Positions 46,973 through 58,457 of a DNA stretch of 64,000 nt are shown piece by piece (position 1 is the first letter of the stretch; each line of letters starts with the position of its first letter). Below the pieces are notes generated by a model. It searched no databases and had not been told where the DNA came from. It was given only the letters and a program-made list of their open reading frames with translations. The DNA comes from Isoetes taiwanensis (lineage: Eukaryota; Streptophyta; Lycopodiopsida; Isoetales; Isoetaceae). The stretch is taken from contig JAJEKV010000077.1 of the NCBI GenBank assembly GCA_021234155.1, forward strand, positions 2,609,991 to 2,673,990, given 5' to 3'. The position numbers and the translations under genes were made by a program.

Positions 46973-47869
46973 GGGCACTTTGAGATGGGCAATAAAATTT
47001 TGGAAAGAAGAATTGCATCTTATTTTACTATTGTATCACCAGAATGGGACAAACCCCAATCTAGAGATGGCCAAACACATTTTTCCCGGAGGCTATACTC
47101 AATGTGAAGCTCCCATCTTGTAGACTCAAAAAGTTGCAATCAAATGGCGATCGTGACTCTACGGAAGCAAGTAATGCGCTATGGCGATGGAATACCCATG
47201 CGAAAGTGGAGAGTTAGTGGACGAGAGAAGCACAATGCGAGTTAGATGGCGCCCTAACACCGACTTATACAAGTGGCGGTAGGAAGGCCTTTACTCACGT
47301 TGACTAACGCGGCTCCACTTTTTAACCTGGGCCGTCAAAACGACATATCGAGCGTCATCTAATAGTATATACCACGAGCCCACCTCCCAAGAGTTTTCCC
47401 TTTGGGCACCCCAAAAATTTCCTATGTGATGGCGTTGTATAGGCGGCGCCATCGATAAACACAAGCCAAAATTTACTTGAAATGAACAAATAGTGGGAAT
47501 TGACGAACTTCCACATGGTGGTGGTTTAGCGACCTGGTTACCCCCTACTGGGGACACCCGGTCATCGTGACAACGAAACCCCTAAACACTTCCAATTCAA
47601 GGTTCAATTCAATGTGTGGCTTGTATTGGTGTCCAAACTGGAGCTCGATTCAATTCATCCTCTCCCGCTATTGCCTCAACCCAATTACCTTTCAAATTGA
47701 TCTTACTAGCATCTAAGTCCATGAACAAGGGCATTGGAGAACACGAGAGGCATGGTTTTCACAAGATGAAGGCAGCACTATGAGCCAAGCAGCAGACCAC
47801 CAGCAGCTACCAAATGGGTGTGCACGCCCAGGAGGAAGAAGGAGATTCCTCAACTTAGTGCAATAAACA

Positions 47870-47910
47870 TGGCAATGCCTCAATGCTCCTTTAGCATGCA
47901 AGAGAATCCA
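47870..47910 (+). pseudogene. tRNA-Ala-like relic 1 (copy A)
   Basis: CTCCTTTAGCATGCAAGAG resembles the anticodon arm of the tRNA-Ala at 48,046, and is followed about 40 nt on by TTTTCGTTATATTTAGTTTC, the same 3' flank seen after the other two tRNA-like sequences. The D arm and acceptor are lost. Confidence 0.45.
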
Positions 47911-48045
47911 CTTCTGTAACGGCATTTTTTAGCTGAGTGGTCCAACCACATTTTCGTTATATTTAGTTTCTAGGAACAGATTGTTTGAAGTGCAAACACA
48001 AAAAACTGGATAGATTATTGTTCAGGAAACAGTAAAATCACAACC

Positions 48046-48118
48046 GGGGATGTAGCTCAGATGGTAGAGCGCTCGCTTAGCATGCGAGAGGTATGGGGAT
48101 CGATACCCCACTTCTCCA
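48046..48118 (+). tRNA. tRNA-Ala (AGC), copy A
   Basis: 73 nt cloverleaf: acceptor GGGGATG, D arm with TAGCTCAGATGGTAGAGC (A box), anticodon stem TCGC/GCGA with loop TTAGCAT (AGC), T arm TGGGGATCGATACCCCA (B box), acceptor CTTCTCC and discriminator A. One T-T mismatch is present in the acceptor stem where the canonical plant gene, as I recall it, has T-A. No intron. An A-rich 5' flank and T runs downstream fit pol III transcription. Function is likely but not certain because of the mismatch. Confidence 0.85.
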
Positions 48119-48284
48119 CTAATTTTTATTTTCGTTGTATTTGGTTTTTGACACATTCACGCATAAGATTATACAGTAGAATCATTCAAGCAAGGTACCT
48201 ATTTGGTTTTTTAGCACAAAACATAAAATTATGCAGTAAAATCGATCAAACAAGGTACGTATATGTTTTGTAAGTCGTTAACAA

Positions 48285-48352
48285 GGAGATGTAGCTCAGC
48301 TGGTAGGGTTTCGTTTAGCACGCCATGTATATGGATCCACAATCCACTTTAA
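48285..48352 (+). pseudogene. tRNA-Ala-like relic 2 (copy A)
   Basis: GGAGATGTAGCTCAGCTGGT then AGGGTTTCGTTTAGCACGCC keeps the 5' acceptor strand, A box and an AGC-like anticodon, but the anticodon stem no longer pairs and the T arm reads GGATCCACAATCC, without a B box. A decayed duplicate. Confidence 0.7.
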
Positions 48353-48571
48353 TCTCAGTTCTGGTTGTATTTTGTTTCTTCCTTAATTGACAACAATTTG
48401 CATCTGAAAATGGTCATGTAGTTTTCGCAATCAACTGGGCAGACGATCTGGAGCACCGAGTTATGCAGAAAAACCCAACTGCTGTTTATGCTTTTAAAAT
48501 ATGCAAAGCCGATGCGGATCCAAAGGAGCAGTATAATGAACATAGAATTCTCTATTCCTATTGTATCAGTT

Positions 48572-50187
48572 TTAAGATGGCAGTTCATAAGCAAGCTTCT
48601 TATACCATGACTCATTGAAGGGTGATGTAGAATATGAGAAGAAACGAGCTTTTTGAATGGTGCATCTAAAACTAGTGTCTTTCCACCACCATCCATCCAC
48701 AGCTTCGTCATCTCTGATTTTATCCAAATCTTTAAAAATCTGACAATTTTTCTGCTCCTCCTCCAAACTAGACAACCCTTTGTAGTGATTTAGCCTGGCT
48801 ATGGAGCCGTTAAGAATAATTCCATCCCACTCTGGTTCCAAAGTCCTGTGTATACTGGCCCTCACCACATTACGAGGATTAACAAGCCATTTTCTGTTTC
48901 CTTCTTCTCCATGGCATATCAGAGCCCTGTTTTTTTCTCCACATATTAGATCTTTAAGCCTGAATGGCATCTTCTCAATTTCCCAAGCATCATCTTCTGA
49001 AGAATCATAACAGTATACCCTGCTCCATATTAAATTTCCGAAAGAAATCCATGAGACATTTTTGTAGACCTCTAACAATTCTGTCATGTTTGTTTGCTCA
49101 TCTATCTGAAGATACTCTTCTAAGCTCCAAGAAAAGAGCCATTCTGCCGTGTATCTTGTTCTATGCAGACAGTCATTAATAACTAAACGATGAATAACAT
49201 CTTTTGAATTTGTAAAACCTAAAATTTCTTTCATATCCACTATAGTCACATATCCTGTCTCTATTAGAGGTTGTAAAATACCTTGTAATTGCTCTGTAAG
49301 ATCATAGAAAAAATAATGCACCTGCCCTTGCAAGATTGAATGATGAAACATAATCCATTCTTTCAAATTCTTGGCACTGATTTTGCTCCACAATGGAGGA
49401 GAACAATAGCCATATTTGAACCTAAAAAGGCCCTTCAAATTGAATCACCAAAAAGAAGATCATCAGGTTTTTCTTTCAGTACTTGCCAATTTTCAGAAAC
49501 AGAGGAGTTCGAGTTTAGAACTAAAAACCCCCCTTCTGCATTTTCCCCAACTGGATCATCTAATGAACATTTTGCAACTAGCATCTCATAATCTTCATTT
49601 CCAGCCTTATCTTCCACATAATCTAAAGACAACAATCCCTCTGAAGCATTTCTCTGCCCTGATTCAGCAGAAATCCAATTGCAAAACTCAAGAGAAGCCC
49701 CTAAACTCCGACGGAAATGCTTAGACACTAGACCTATTATATAGAATCTGTCCATGGAATACCTGTAAACATTGAAAAGGATAAAAGAGTGATGTGACCT
49801 GCCAAAAACTTGAAGCTTTTTTCCGCTCTTTTCATTCGCAAGATCCTCAATCTTTTCCACGCACTGATCTTTATTCAGCTTACTATCTGGCCGGAGTCTA
49901 TGAAGCTCTTGTACAACATCTTCAAGCAATTCTTCTGTGGTTTGTTCCAGGTTCCCATCGCTCCAAATGCTGTCTAAACCCTTGATCGAAGAATTTGATG
50001 CTATATCTAAAGAAGCTTTGCGCTGAGAATACCTAAAACTGTGTAATTTAAGTGGAACGGGATCCAAACCATAGCCAGGAGCAAGAAGGAAATTGGGTTT
50101 GATTCTTGCGGAGTAAAACAGGAACCAAAATACGACCATTGCTCCGGCAGCCAGGGGAAGGAAGACGCTGCAAGATCTGGTGGCCAT
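48572..50187 (-). pseudogene. GT92 glycosyltransferase gene, copy A (frameshifted)
   Basis: Same gene as 60,065-58,458, read from MATRSCSVFLPLAAG at 50,187. The frame breaks near residue 245: copy A has an extra A in CCTAAAAAGG and CACCAAAAAGAAG where copy B has CGCAAGAAG, a net +5 that ends the first frame at ..DDLLFGDSI and leaves a second one from 49,438. The rest is nearly identical (one extra Glu in SSLEEEQK). Either a pseudogene after duplication or a sequencing error in an A-rich tract. An upstream in-frame ATG at 50,268 is absent from copy B and is not the likely start. Confidence 0.85.
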
Positions 50188-50269
50188 GGTCGATTGCCGA
50201 AGAAAGAATTTGGCATTCTTGTGCAGAGAAGGCGGTGCGTTAAATAATTTGAATGTTGGGGAAAACAAC

Positions 50270-53200
50270 AGGTTTTGTTTAAACTTTGGTCAACATTTGG
50301 TATTTTTCGTTCTATTTTTGTTAGGGAGCTATGTTTTGTTGTTTTTGTGATCAAATAATCTTTAGGGAGACGTCGATTGTCTAAGATATTTTGGTGTATT
50401 CATATATGAAAATACGTAGTTTGCTGATCTTTGGCATAGTGGATTCAAATAAGAGCATTATTCTTTCGTTCGTGTTTTTTTCTATTTTTGTTGTTACGTT
50501 TTGGGTAGGAAGGCGACAACTCACGTGGAAGCAGCCATGCTTTTGCCGGAAGCCATAGCTCAGTTGCATGTTTTTCTTTTAGTAGTTTTTTACGTTTTGT
50601 TGTTCGAAGCCATAGCCCGGTTGCCATGTTTGGCCATAGCCAGGCTTGCGCTTTTCCGTGCGATTAGGCGAAAACCCCATTAGGGGCTCTTCAAGTCACG
50701 GATCTGGGGTTGCACCGCCGGATAGTTCGCATCTCTCACGGCGTAGGTTAAGCAGGGGCTCCCGTGAAAGGGCATCGCCTTGAGGGTTTGCCGCGATCGT
50801 ATTTAGCGGGAAATGCTCGCATCTGCTTTGAGGGTTTTAGATACCTGTGTTTCTGCGGGGCTTAGGCGCTTGTTGAAGATTGTCGAGGTGGTTCATCGGG
50901 TAAGCCAAGGGCATAGGATTCTTGTTGGGGTTTGATTCCCCAAGCCCAGTCTGTTGCAAAGTCGAGGAGATGTATCGGGGATCAAAATTACTTCATAAGA
51001 AATCATTGCTTTTATTTTTTGGTGCCTCCTTAGAAATCGGCCCCTCTGTGGCGAATCGAGGAGCCTTTGTATTCTTTGAGAGCGATCGCCTCTATTCTTT
51101 GTGGTGTTTTTGGAAATGGCAGGTTGCTCTTGTAGGCCAGAGTATGGCGGACTTCTTTGTGCATGTGAGCGAGCTATTTCTTTGGAAAAGCAGAGAAAAA
51201 GCTTGTTGCGCGGAACTTTGAAAATTTGGTTCATCGGTTGCAAGTCCGAGTTTGTATCGAGGATCGAATTGAGTTATATAAGAACTATTGGTTTTATTTT
51301 TGGGTGCCTCCTTAGAAATCGGGTCAAATAGAGGCTATTTGACCCCATCTTGACTTGCACTTGAGGGCTAGAATTAAGCCCCATGGTATATCTTTGTGAA
51401 ATATGCCGGCATCGGATAAAAAAAAAATTAATAGACACCCCAAATGATAATACACCCCAAATGGTATGGTGATAAAATTCATCTTACGCCCAACTTGTTG
51501 GAGATGGCTTGCTTAGTATTGTTACATGCTTTGATACAACTACAAAAGTTGTAAGTCATTACTCGGATGCTTTCTAATTGGACATGAAAAGAATTAGATT
51601 ACGGAAGTTGTAAGTCTTTGCCCTGACGTTTTCCAACTCCATCTAATATTTTACTCTAAAAGGGATTAGATTCCATTCCAAAGCAAATTCAATTAGAGAA
51701 CGAGAATATTCTTAGATAAAAGTATTTCAAAGAAAAAAAAGCACTATGCATTGATGCAAAACACGAATTATGCGTATTTGTTACGATGCTTTGTAACTTT
51801 CGGTTGTGAAAAAGAACTAGATTTCTGACAAACATAATTAAAGAAATGAGACTAATCACAAATCCCTCAATAAACAATGGTGATATTGTTCCAAAGGCAG
51901 AGAGATATTCATTGCCATTGTATATGCTAGAAACATGAGTAGAAACGACATATTAAAAGAACATGAATGAGTCCTTTTAGATTATCCCCCGAGGCTTCAA
52001 TAACAAAATCCAGTAAACAAAATTTTTAGATGGTAAAAAGCAATTCCCTCTCACATGATCTTGCCAGCAAATATTTTTATGACTGTTGAAAAAAGAACGA
52101 TATCGGCAATCATTACAATTGCTTCCGGGCCTGCAAACATCAAAGAGTCTAGAATGGGAGTGGCTTATCTGCAAAAGCAAATCCATGTGGATGCTTATAT
52201 CTAGGACCTTTTAGATGCATCATACATATACCATTTCTATTATATTCTATTCATGTTGTATGATAGATCTGGAACTTCTCTTTCTGTGAGAAGTGGACTT
52301 GTACATTCTATAAAGTTCAATGAAACTCAAAAGCGACCTTATACCAATCTTTTGCATGACATCGGCTGAAGCTCATAATCTTTTGCCTAATTCTTTGCTC
52401 TAATCTTGAATCTTTTAGAAGTTTTGACATTATGTGCATATAGGTGTCTCCAATGGCAGCTTTGGCGTAATTGGATAACTCTAAACCCTTCACAAGAAAT
52501 AGAACTAGCGATGTCACGGGCTTCTCCTTCTATCTAATTCTCTGGAGGAGGCTAGTGCAATCAAGGAGTGCGATATAGTCAGGTGTGCACGGGGGTATGA
52601 GATAAAGCCTCGTAGGGTTGGGACTCATGAAGGATCCGCCCTTTTGGTGTGTTGGTTATCACTAGAGGTGCTAGTGCGTAATTTACTACGGATGCTCTAT
52701 TTTTCCTGCAAATTCATCAACTTATTAGAAAGTAAAACACTACAGGGTACTTTCGTTTTACTTTCTAATGAGGATGATAATTCTTGTGAAGAAAACATTG
52801 TAACTGAGTCCCTCCCACACTCCTCCTCTTGTCCTAGGTCTTTGTGTTCAAGTCTACATTGAACCGCGTGAAAGGCACCATATGTGAAATCTTCATTAAT
52901 CAATGCCCTGTGAGCTTTGGAATGGCGGTAGTGCTTTTTCCAAAATGCTTTTCTTCATGGTCTAGTTCGCATTCTTCAATAAATGTGATTTCTGTTTTTG
53001 CTTTTAATTTTTCTCTTGGATCTATGTGATTGTATCACCCAAACGTATATTCCCTACACTTTGATTATAAACATTGTAAACTAATTTTGTAAACAAAGAT
53101 TAAGAAATATTCTATTAGTCCAATTGACTTGTGGCATTTTCAACAAGAATGCATCCACTATACAAACAATTTTGTACTGAATATTGCTATCTTCATGGCA

Positions 53201-54089
53201 TATATTATTATCCTCATGCTTTATAGGATGACCAAAATTTGTTGTTGGTGTAATCTCCAACAAAAGAAAATAATTCAATGCCCGCAATAGAAGCTAGTAG
53301 CCAAATATGAAATATAATATCATATGCAGAGGATACATATGGCTCTTACCTTGGCTGATCATATCTACAACACCCCTCCATGCAATTTAATTTTGAAGTT
53401 ACAAGTTGTACAATGGGCCAAATTACAAATCCCTCCATCAAGAATATCAATCACATAGTTTTCATGGAGAAGGTCTATCGCGATACAAAAAATACTCATC
53501 AAAAGCCGCATCTATTACATGCACAGATAGCACTATCAAAGTTAAACTTGGCATATATTAGGAGATGTAGATGATTGAATCTTTGCAATGTTTTATAAAT
53601 TTTTATTTTCTTATGTGCAAGCAACACTAGAACATACGTCAAGACAGAGATGGAGCACTTTATAGAAAGAGTAACAAAATATATCTGATGCTTTTTAAGA
53701 ATAGGAATAGAATAGAATAGTGCGCCATAAGAAGAAATTTCATACACTAGACTAGCCGACCTTCTTATCCTACCCATTAGATGAGGATAAAACCCCCCAG
53801 AATATACATAATGACATATGATGAAGTCTCCCATATGGGAGATTTCATAGACTAGATCGGCCTTTAGACTAGTTAGTATTTTTTATCCTACTACCACCAA
53901 ATAAGGGATGAAATCCCCAAAAAGACACATCATGAAAAAGTCCTACCACGTTCGGTATCATCGTTAATATGAACCCTAGCAACACGTAAAGCCAACATGT
54001 TTGACAAGCGGGACATCATCCATCCCCATTCTATTCCACATAAAGTGTAGCTTAACTTGTGGAATGTTCCTAAGGTATACCACCCTCAC
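50270..54089. other. Non-coding tail of duplication copy A
   Basis: No gene recognised. Inside is a ~270 bp direct repeat: CTTTTATTTTTTGGTGCCTC then CTTAGAAATCGG at about 51,010 and its variant at about 51,290. At 53,700-53,725 is a (GAATA)n tract that resembles the tail of the local LINE family, followed by two ~85 bp diverged units (..GAGGATAAAACCCCCC, ..AAATCCCCAAAAAG..). Confidence 0.6.
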
Positions 54090-54558
54090 TTCCATTGGCC
54101 AAAGCTTGGCAGGGTACATACTCCCTTTGTGACTTAGTACCACCTTAGGAAGTAGAGCGTTAGCGCAAACACCAAGGGCATCACATTTGTATCACTATTC
54201 TAGCATCACCATGCTAGGACTGCTTCGACATATTACTTAATTTTACACTAGCTCTAAATTGAAGGGTGATGTGATGGTAGGAAAGGCGAAGTGGGCTGAT
54301 TGGTTCAAATTGAATGGATAATGAACATACATGATCTCTTGCTCATTAAACGGATCCATAAAGCTACATAAAGGGATATTAAACTCATAAATGGATATTA
54401 AATTTTGTAATTGGGCCGGATATTAAATGGATCAAAAAGTTATGATAAAAACAACACATATATTCTCTCTCTAGCCTCTCTCTCCCTCCCTCCTTCCCTC
54501 CCTCCCTCCTTCCCTCCCTCCCTCCCTCGGGAATGGAAATCCCCATGGATGTGATCGG
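54090..54558. other. Anonymous spacer with CT-rich microsatellite
   Basis: A polypyrimidine tract of CCCT/CTCT units spans about 54,466-54,530. No gene seen. Confidence 0.6.
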
Positions 54559-55000
54559 TTGCTAATGTATGCATTTGATGTAGTCATTTTTTGCATGCTC
54601 TACGGATCATATGCAAAAAAACTTGGAAGGGTTGGTGACTTTTGTGATGATCAAACAAGTATGAAAGTGAATCTCGAAAAAAGCGAGCATTATGGTGTAG
54701 GAGTGCTTAAACAAGAACCCATCCTCAGATATAAGGATACAAATATTTGGGCCTTGTATTTAGCCGAGGAATCATAGATGGAATGCATGCATCACACAAC
54801 AATTGATGGTGGACAAAAGAGCTTTATATGCATTGCGAGCATGTGTAGGAGAACACAAGTTTGGTCATGGAATCTTAAGGTGAGACTCTTTCAGTCGCTT
54901 GTGTGTACCCAGAGCGTAGTCTTATATGGATCTGAAATTTGGGGATCAAGTTTGCCACAATGCTTATGGGATGATATTGACGGGTCTTAAAAAAATGGCT
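54559..55000 (+). mobile_element. LINE reverse-transcriptase fragment
   Basis: Reads LMYAFDVVIFCMLYGSYAKK LGRVGDFCDD, SMKVNLEKSEHYGVGV, a stop after YLAEES, then LKVRLFQSLVCTQSVVLYGS EIWG. This is the RT palm to thumb block; the catalytic YADD is YAFD here, which removes a metal-binding Asp. With internal stops and no flanking domains it is a dead fragment. Confidence 0.75.
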
Positions 55001-56215
55001 GGAATTAAAGAGATTGAACCCATATGACTAGAAGCCTCTTTCTCATCCTTGAATTTCGCTTAAAAGTTTATCCCATTTATTCTTGAGTTGCGGAGCTTCC
55101 ACTAATCCACCAACAATCGGTTGTAATTTACTAAATTTTTCTCCAGCATGTATAAAGAAGATTACATTTACCATTAATAACCAATTTCATCTCATTCGGG
55201 AGGTTGAGGGAAGGTAGAAACACCACGATCATCCATTAATTTGGAGTCTTCTATTATTTATGTCGATTTGCTTGGGATTTTTGTTTTTCTTGAACAACAA
55301 GAGCCATTGAATTCGGGTTGAGAAGATTCACTCTATCTTGGCGGGTGCTTGGATTTAGATTAAGAACTTCAGCCGATCTCCTTTCTCTTGACTCTCTTTT
55401 GTTGTTGGAATTGGCTCAAAATTTGTCTCGAAGTCCACATTCATTGAAACCTATCATGTTATCTTTTTTGGGTCCTCCTTTTCTCAATGCGGGGTACAAA
55501 GGACTTGTTGCTTGCTGGCAAGGCACTCCGAGAATTCAAACAAAACAACCAAACAATATGCATTTGCAATAGAATTTGATATCGAACAATGTAAGATTGA
55601 TTCGAATTGAATTGTCTGGATTGAACAAGCTAAGAAAAGGCGACACAAAAGCGTAGGACTAATAGATGCATTTATAGAGAACATGTAATGTGGATCAATC
55701 ATCGGTTGGGTGATTTTATATCCATAAAAGCTAAATGTAAAAGGAGTCAAAGCGTCTCACAGTGTTTTGGTCAACAACAAATCTACGGTGTTGTGCTTCA
55801 ATAGTGCGAAGTTTTCTTAATGGTTAAGATTAATATTACTTGGTATTAGGTTATTGCTCTAAAATACACACTAGATAAATTCAAATACTACAGTAGTAGA
55901 TTAACAATGGCCAGTGAGACTTGGTGCATCTTTGCTTGAGTGCTATTGGTGTCTTTAAAGATGGTGCATGAACTTTCAGGTTTGGAAACAAAAGATTCAA
56001 GAAGTCTTAGAATTGAGAATATCATCCTGGTGGGCCACAACTAGAGGAGATGGGTTGGTGGGAGCACCGTCACAGTTGAACATACTAACACCTCAATGAG
56101 ATGTGTCTAGGAGCCGCTTGGTGGAAGCTAGAAGCATGAAAAGTAGTAAGGCAAGCTCTAGCATTTTGCTACAGCTAAAAGGAATGTCCTCAAATAGACC
56201 ATGGGAGTTCATGCT
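55001..56215. other. No gene recognised
   Basis: AT-rich sequence. The frame at 55,318-55,572 (84 residues, Leu/Ser-rich) has no known motif. No structural RNA or transposon end was seen. Confidence 0.45.
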
Positions 56216-56219
56216 AGCT

Positions 56220-56290
56220 AATTAGAATAGAATAGAATAGAATACGATCGGTGTCTCCTGGTGCCACTGAGGCCGGTGATGTAGCATGGG
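56220..56290 (-). mobile_element. LINE 3' end with (TATTC)n tail
   Basis: The complement reads CACCAGGAGACACCGATCGT then (ATTCT)n, a diverged form of the 3' end seen at 16,285-16,330 (..GGTCTCCGTGGACGATA..TATTC). The upstream body (56,291-56,858) shows no RT homology I can read, so only the end is called. Confidence 0.4.
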
Positions 56291-57938
56291 CGAGCAGCTA
56301 TCCCAAAGATTTCTGAGCGCATCATCTTCCAGTTCATTGTTTTCTATTGATCACAGGCACCGCTTATAGTTGGCATCTGACCATTGCGGGTTGTGAAAGT
56401 TACCACTGCAAAGGGACTCTTAAGCTTCCTAAGAGCGTGATTTCAAAGTGCTTCTCGCCACAACACCGAACATTGTCAATCAGAAGAAGCGAGAAAACAT
56501 CAAAACTATGGGTAGGAAGGAAAAAAATAAACACGCTTGTGGCATTAGGTACACGGATGTTTTTCAGCCTAAACTTCCATGCTATAACAAGATATGGCGC
56601 CTCGGATCTTCAAGACTAATGCCTCACCAGATGATCACGGGAATGGGCGTTCCGCCCATCTCCCCTTCTCGACCACCTCGACTCCTTGGCCATAAGCCCG
56701 TATTTTTGCTTCGGGTCCGTGATAACGGACGGGTTTGAAAAAAACCCATAACCAGTCACGCACATGCTTTATACGGGTATAATATGGTGAAATCCCCGGG
56801 GTGGTGACCACCCCAACACAGAGGCTACCATGGGTCTCGGAAGTTAGAACAACTCTTTGGGCACTTTGAGATGGGCAATAAAATTTTGGAAAGAAGAATT
56901 GCATCTTATTTTACTATTGTATCACCAGAATGGGACAAACCCCAATCTAGAGATGGCCAAACACATTTTTCCCGGAGGCTATACTCAATGTGAAGCTCCC
57001 ATACTGTAGACTCAAAAGTTGCAATCAAAATGAGCAGTCGTGACTCTCTGAAGCAAGTAATGCGCTATGGCGATGGAATACCCATGCGAAATTGGAGAGT
57101 TAGTGGACGGAGAAGCACAATGCGCAGTTAGATGGCGCCCTAACACCGACTTATACAAGTGAGCGGTAAGGAAGGCCTTTACTCACGTTGACTAACGCGG
57201 CTCCACTTTTTAACCTGGGCCGTCAAAACGACATATCGAGCGTCATCTAATAGTATATACCACGAGCCCACCTCCCAAGAGTTTTCCCTTTGGGCACCCC
57301 AAAAATTTCCTATGTGATGGCAGCGCTGTAAGCAGCGCCATCAGTAAACTTTTAAGCCAAAATTTACTTGAAATGAACAAATAGTGGGAATTCGACGAAC
57401 TTCCACATGGTGGTGGTTTAGCGACCTGGTTACCCCTACATGGACACCCCGGTCATCGTGACAACGAAACCCCTAAACACTTCCAATTCAAGGTGCAATT
57501 CAATGTGTGGCTTGTATTGGTGTCCAAACTGGAGCTCGATTCAATTCATCCTCTCCCGCTATTGCCTCAACCCAATTACCTTTCAAATTGATCTTACTAG
57601 CATCTAAGTCCATGAACAAGGGCATTGGAGAACACGAGAGGCATGGTTTTCACAAGATGAAGGCAGCACTATGAGCCAGGCAGCAGACCACCAGCAGCTA
57701 CCAAATGGGTGTGCACGCCCAGGAGGAAGAAGGAGATTCCTCAAGTTAGTACAATAAACATGGCAATGCCTCAATGCTCCTTTAGCATGCAAGAGAATCC
57801 ACTTCTGTAACGTCATTTTTTAGCTGAGTGGTCCAACCACATTTTCGTTATATTTAGTTTCTAGGAACAGATTGTTTGAAGTGCAAACGAAAAATTGAAT
57901 AGATCATTATTCTGATAGGAAACAGCAAAACCACAACC

Positions 57939-58011
57939 GGGGATGTAGCTCAGATGGTAGAGCGCTCGCTTAGCATGCGAGAGGTATGGGGATCGATACC
58001 CCACTTCTCCA
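57939..58011 (+). tRNA. tRNA-Ala (AGC), copy B
   Basis: Identical over its 73 nt to the copy at 48,046-48,118, including the acceptor-stem T-T mismatch. The duplicated flank diverges while the tRNA does not, compatible with recent duplication or selection. Confidence 0.85.
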
Positions 58012-58162
58012 CTAATTTTTATTTTCGTTGTATTTGGTTTTTGACACATTCACGCTAGAATCATTCAAGCAAGGTATCTATTTGGTTTTTTAGCACAAAA
58101 CATAAAATTATGCAGTAAAATCAATGAAACAAGGTACGTATATGTTTTCTAAGTCGTTAACA

Positions 58163-58229
58163 GGAGATGTAGCTCAGCTGGTAGGGTTTCGTTTAGCACG
58201 CCATGTATAGGGATCCACAATCCACTTTA
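58163..58229 (+). pseudogene. tRNA-Ala-like relic 2 (copy B)
   Basis: Counterpart of 48,285-48,352: 5' half tRNA-like (GTAGCTCAGCTGGTAGGG), T arm destroyed. Decay preceded the segmental duplication since both copies share it. The counterpart of relic 1 lies near 57,775-57,810. Confidence 0.7.
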
Positions 58230-58457
58230 ATCTCAGTTCTGGTTGTATTTTGTTTCTTCCTTAATTGACAACAATTTGCATCTGAAAATGGTCATGTAGT
58301 TTTCTTACACCAGCAATCAACTGGGCAGACGATCTCGAGCACCGAGTTATGCAGAAAAACCCAACTGCTGTTTATGCTTTTAAAATATGCAAAGCCGATG
58401 CGGATCCAAAGGAGCAGTATAATGAACATAGAATTCTCTATTCCTATTGTATCAGTT

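Larger units (their letters stand above)
46973..54089. repeat. Segmental duplication, left copy (A)
   Basis: Begins GGGCACTTTGAGATGGGCAA and matches 56,859 onward in direct orientation and in order: spacer, tRNA-Ala cluster, GT92 gene, long non-coding tail. The offset is about 9,880-9,910 bp, drifting with small indels. I see the match to at least 54,089, where copy B reaches the window edge. Divergence is a few percent, with many differences at CG dinucleotides. Confidence 0.95.

Noticed and set aside
48285-48352. Second functional tRNA-Ala
   Set aside because: The anticodon stem does not pair and the B box is lost.
48801-49724. Plus-strand ORFs over GT92 (also 58,684-59,863)
   Set aside because: Antisense of the GT92 coding frame; present in both copies only because the gene is duplicated.
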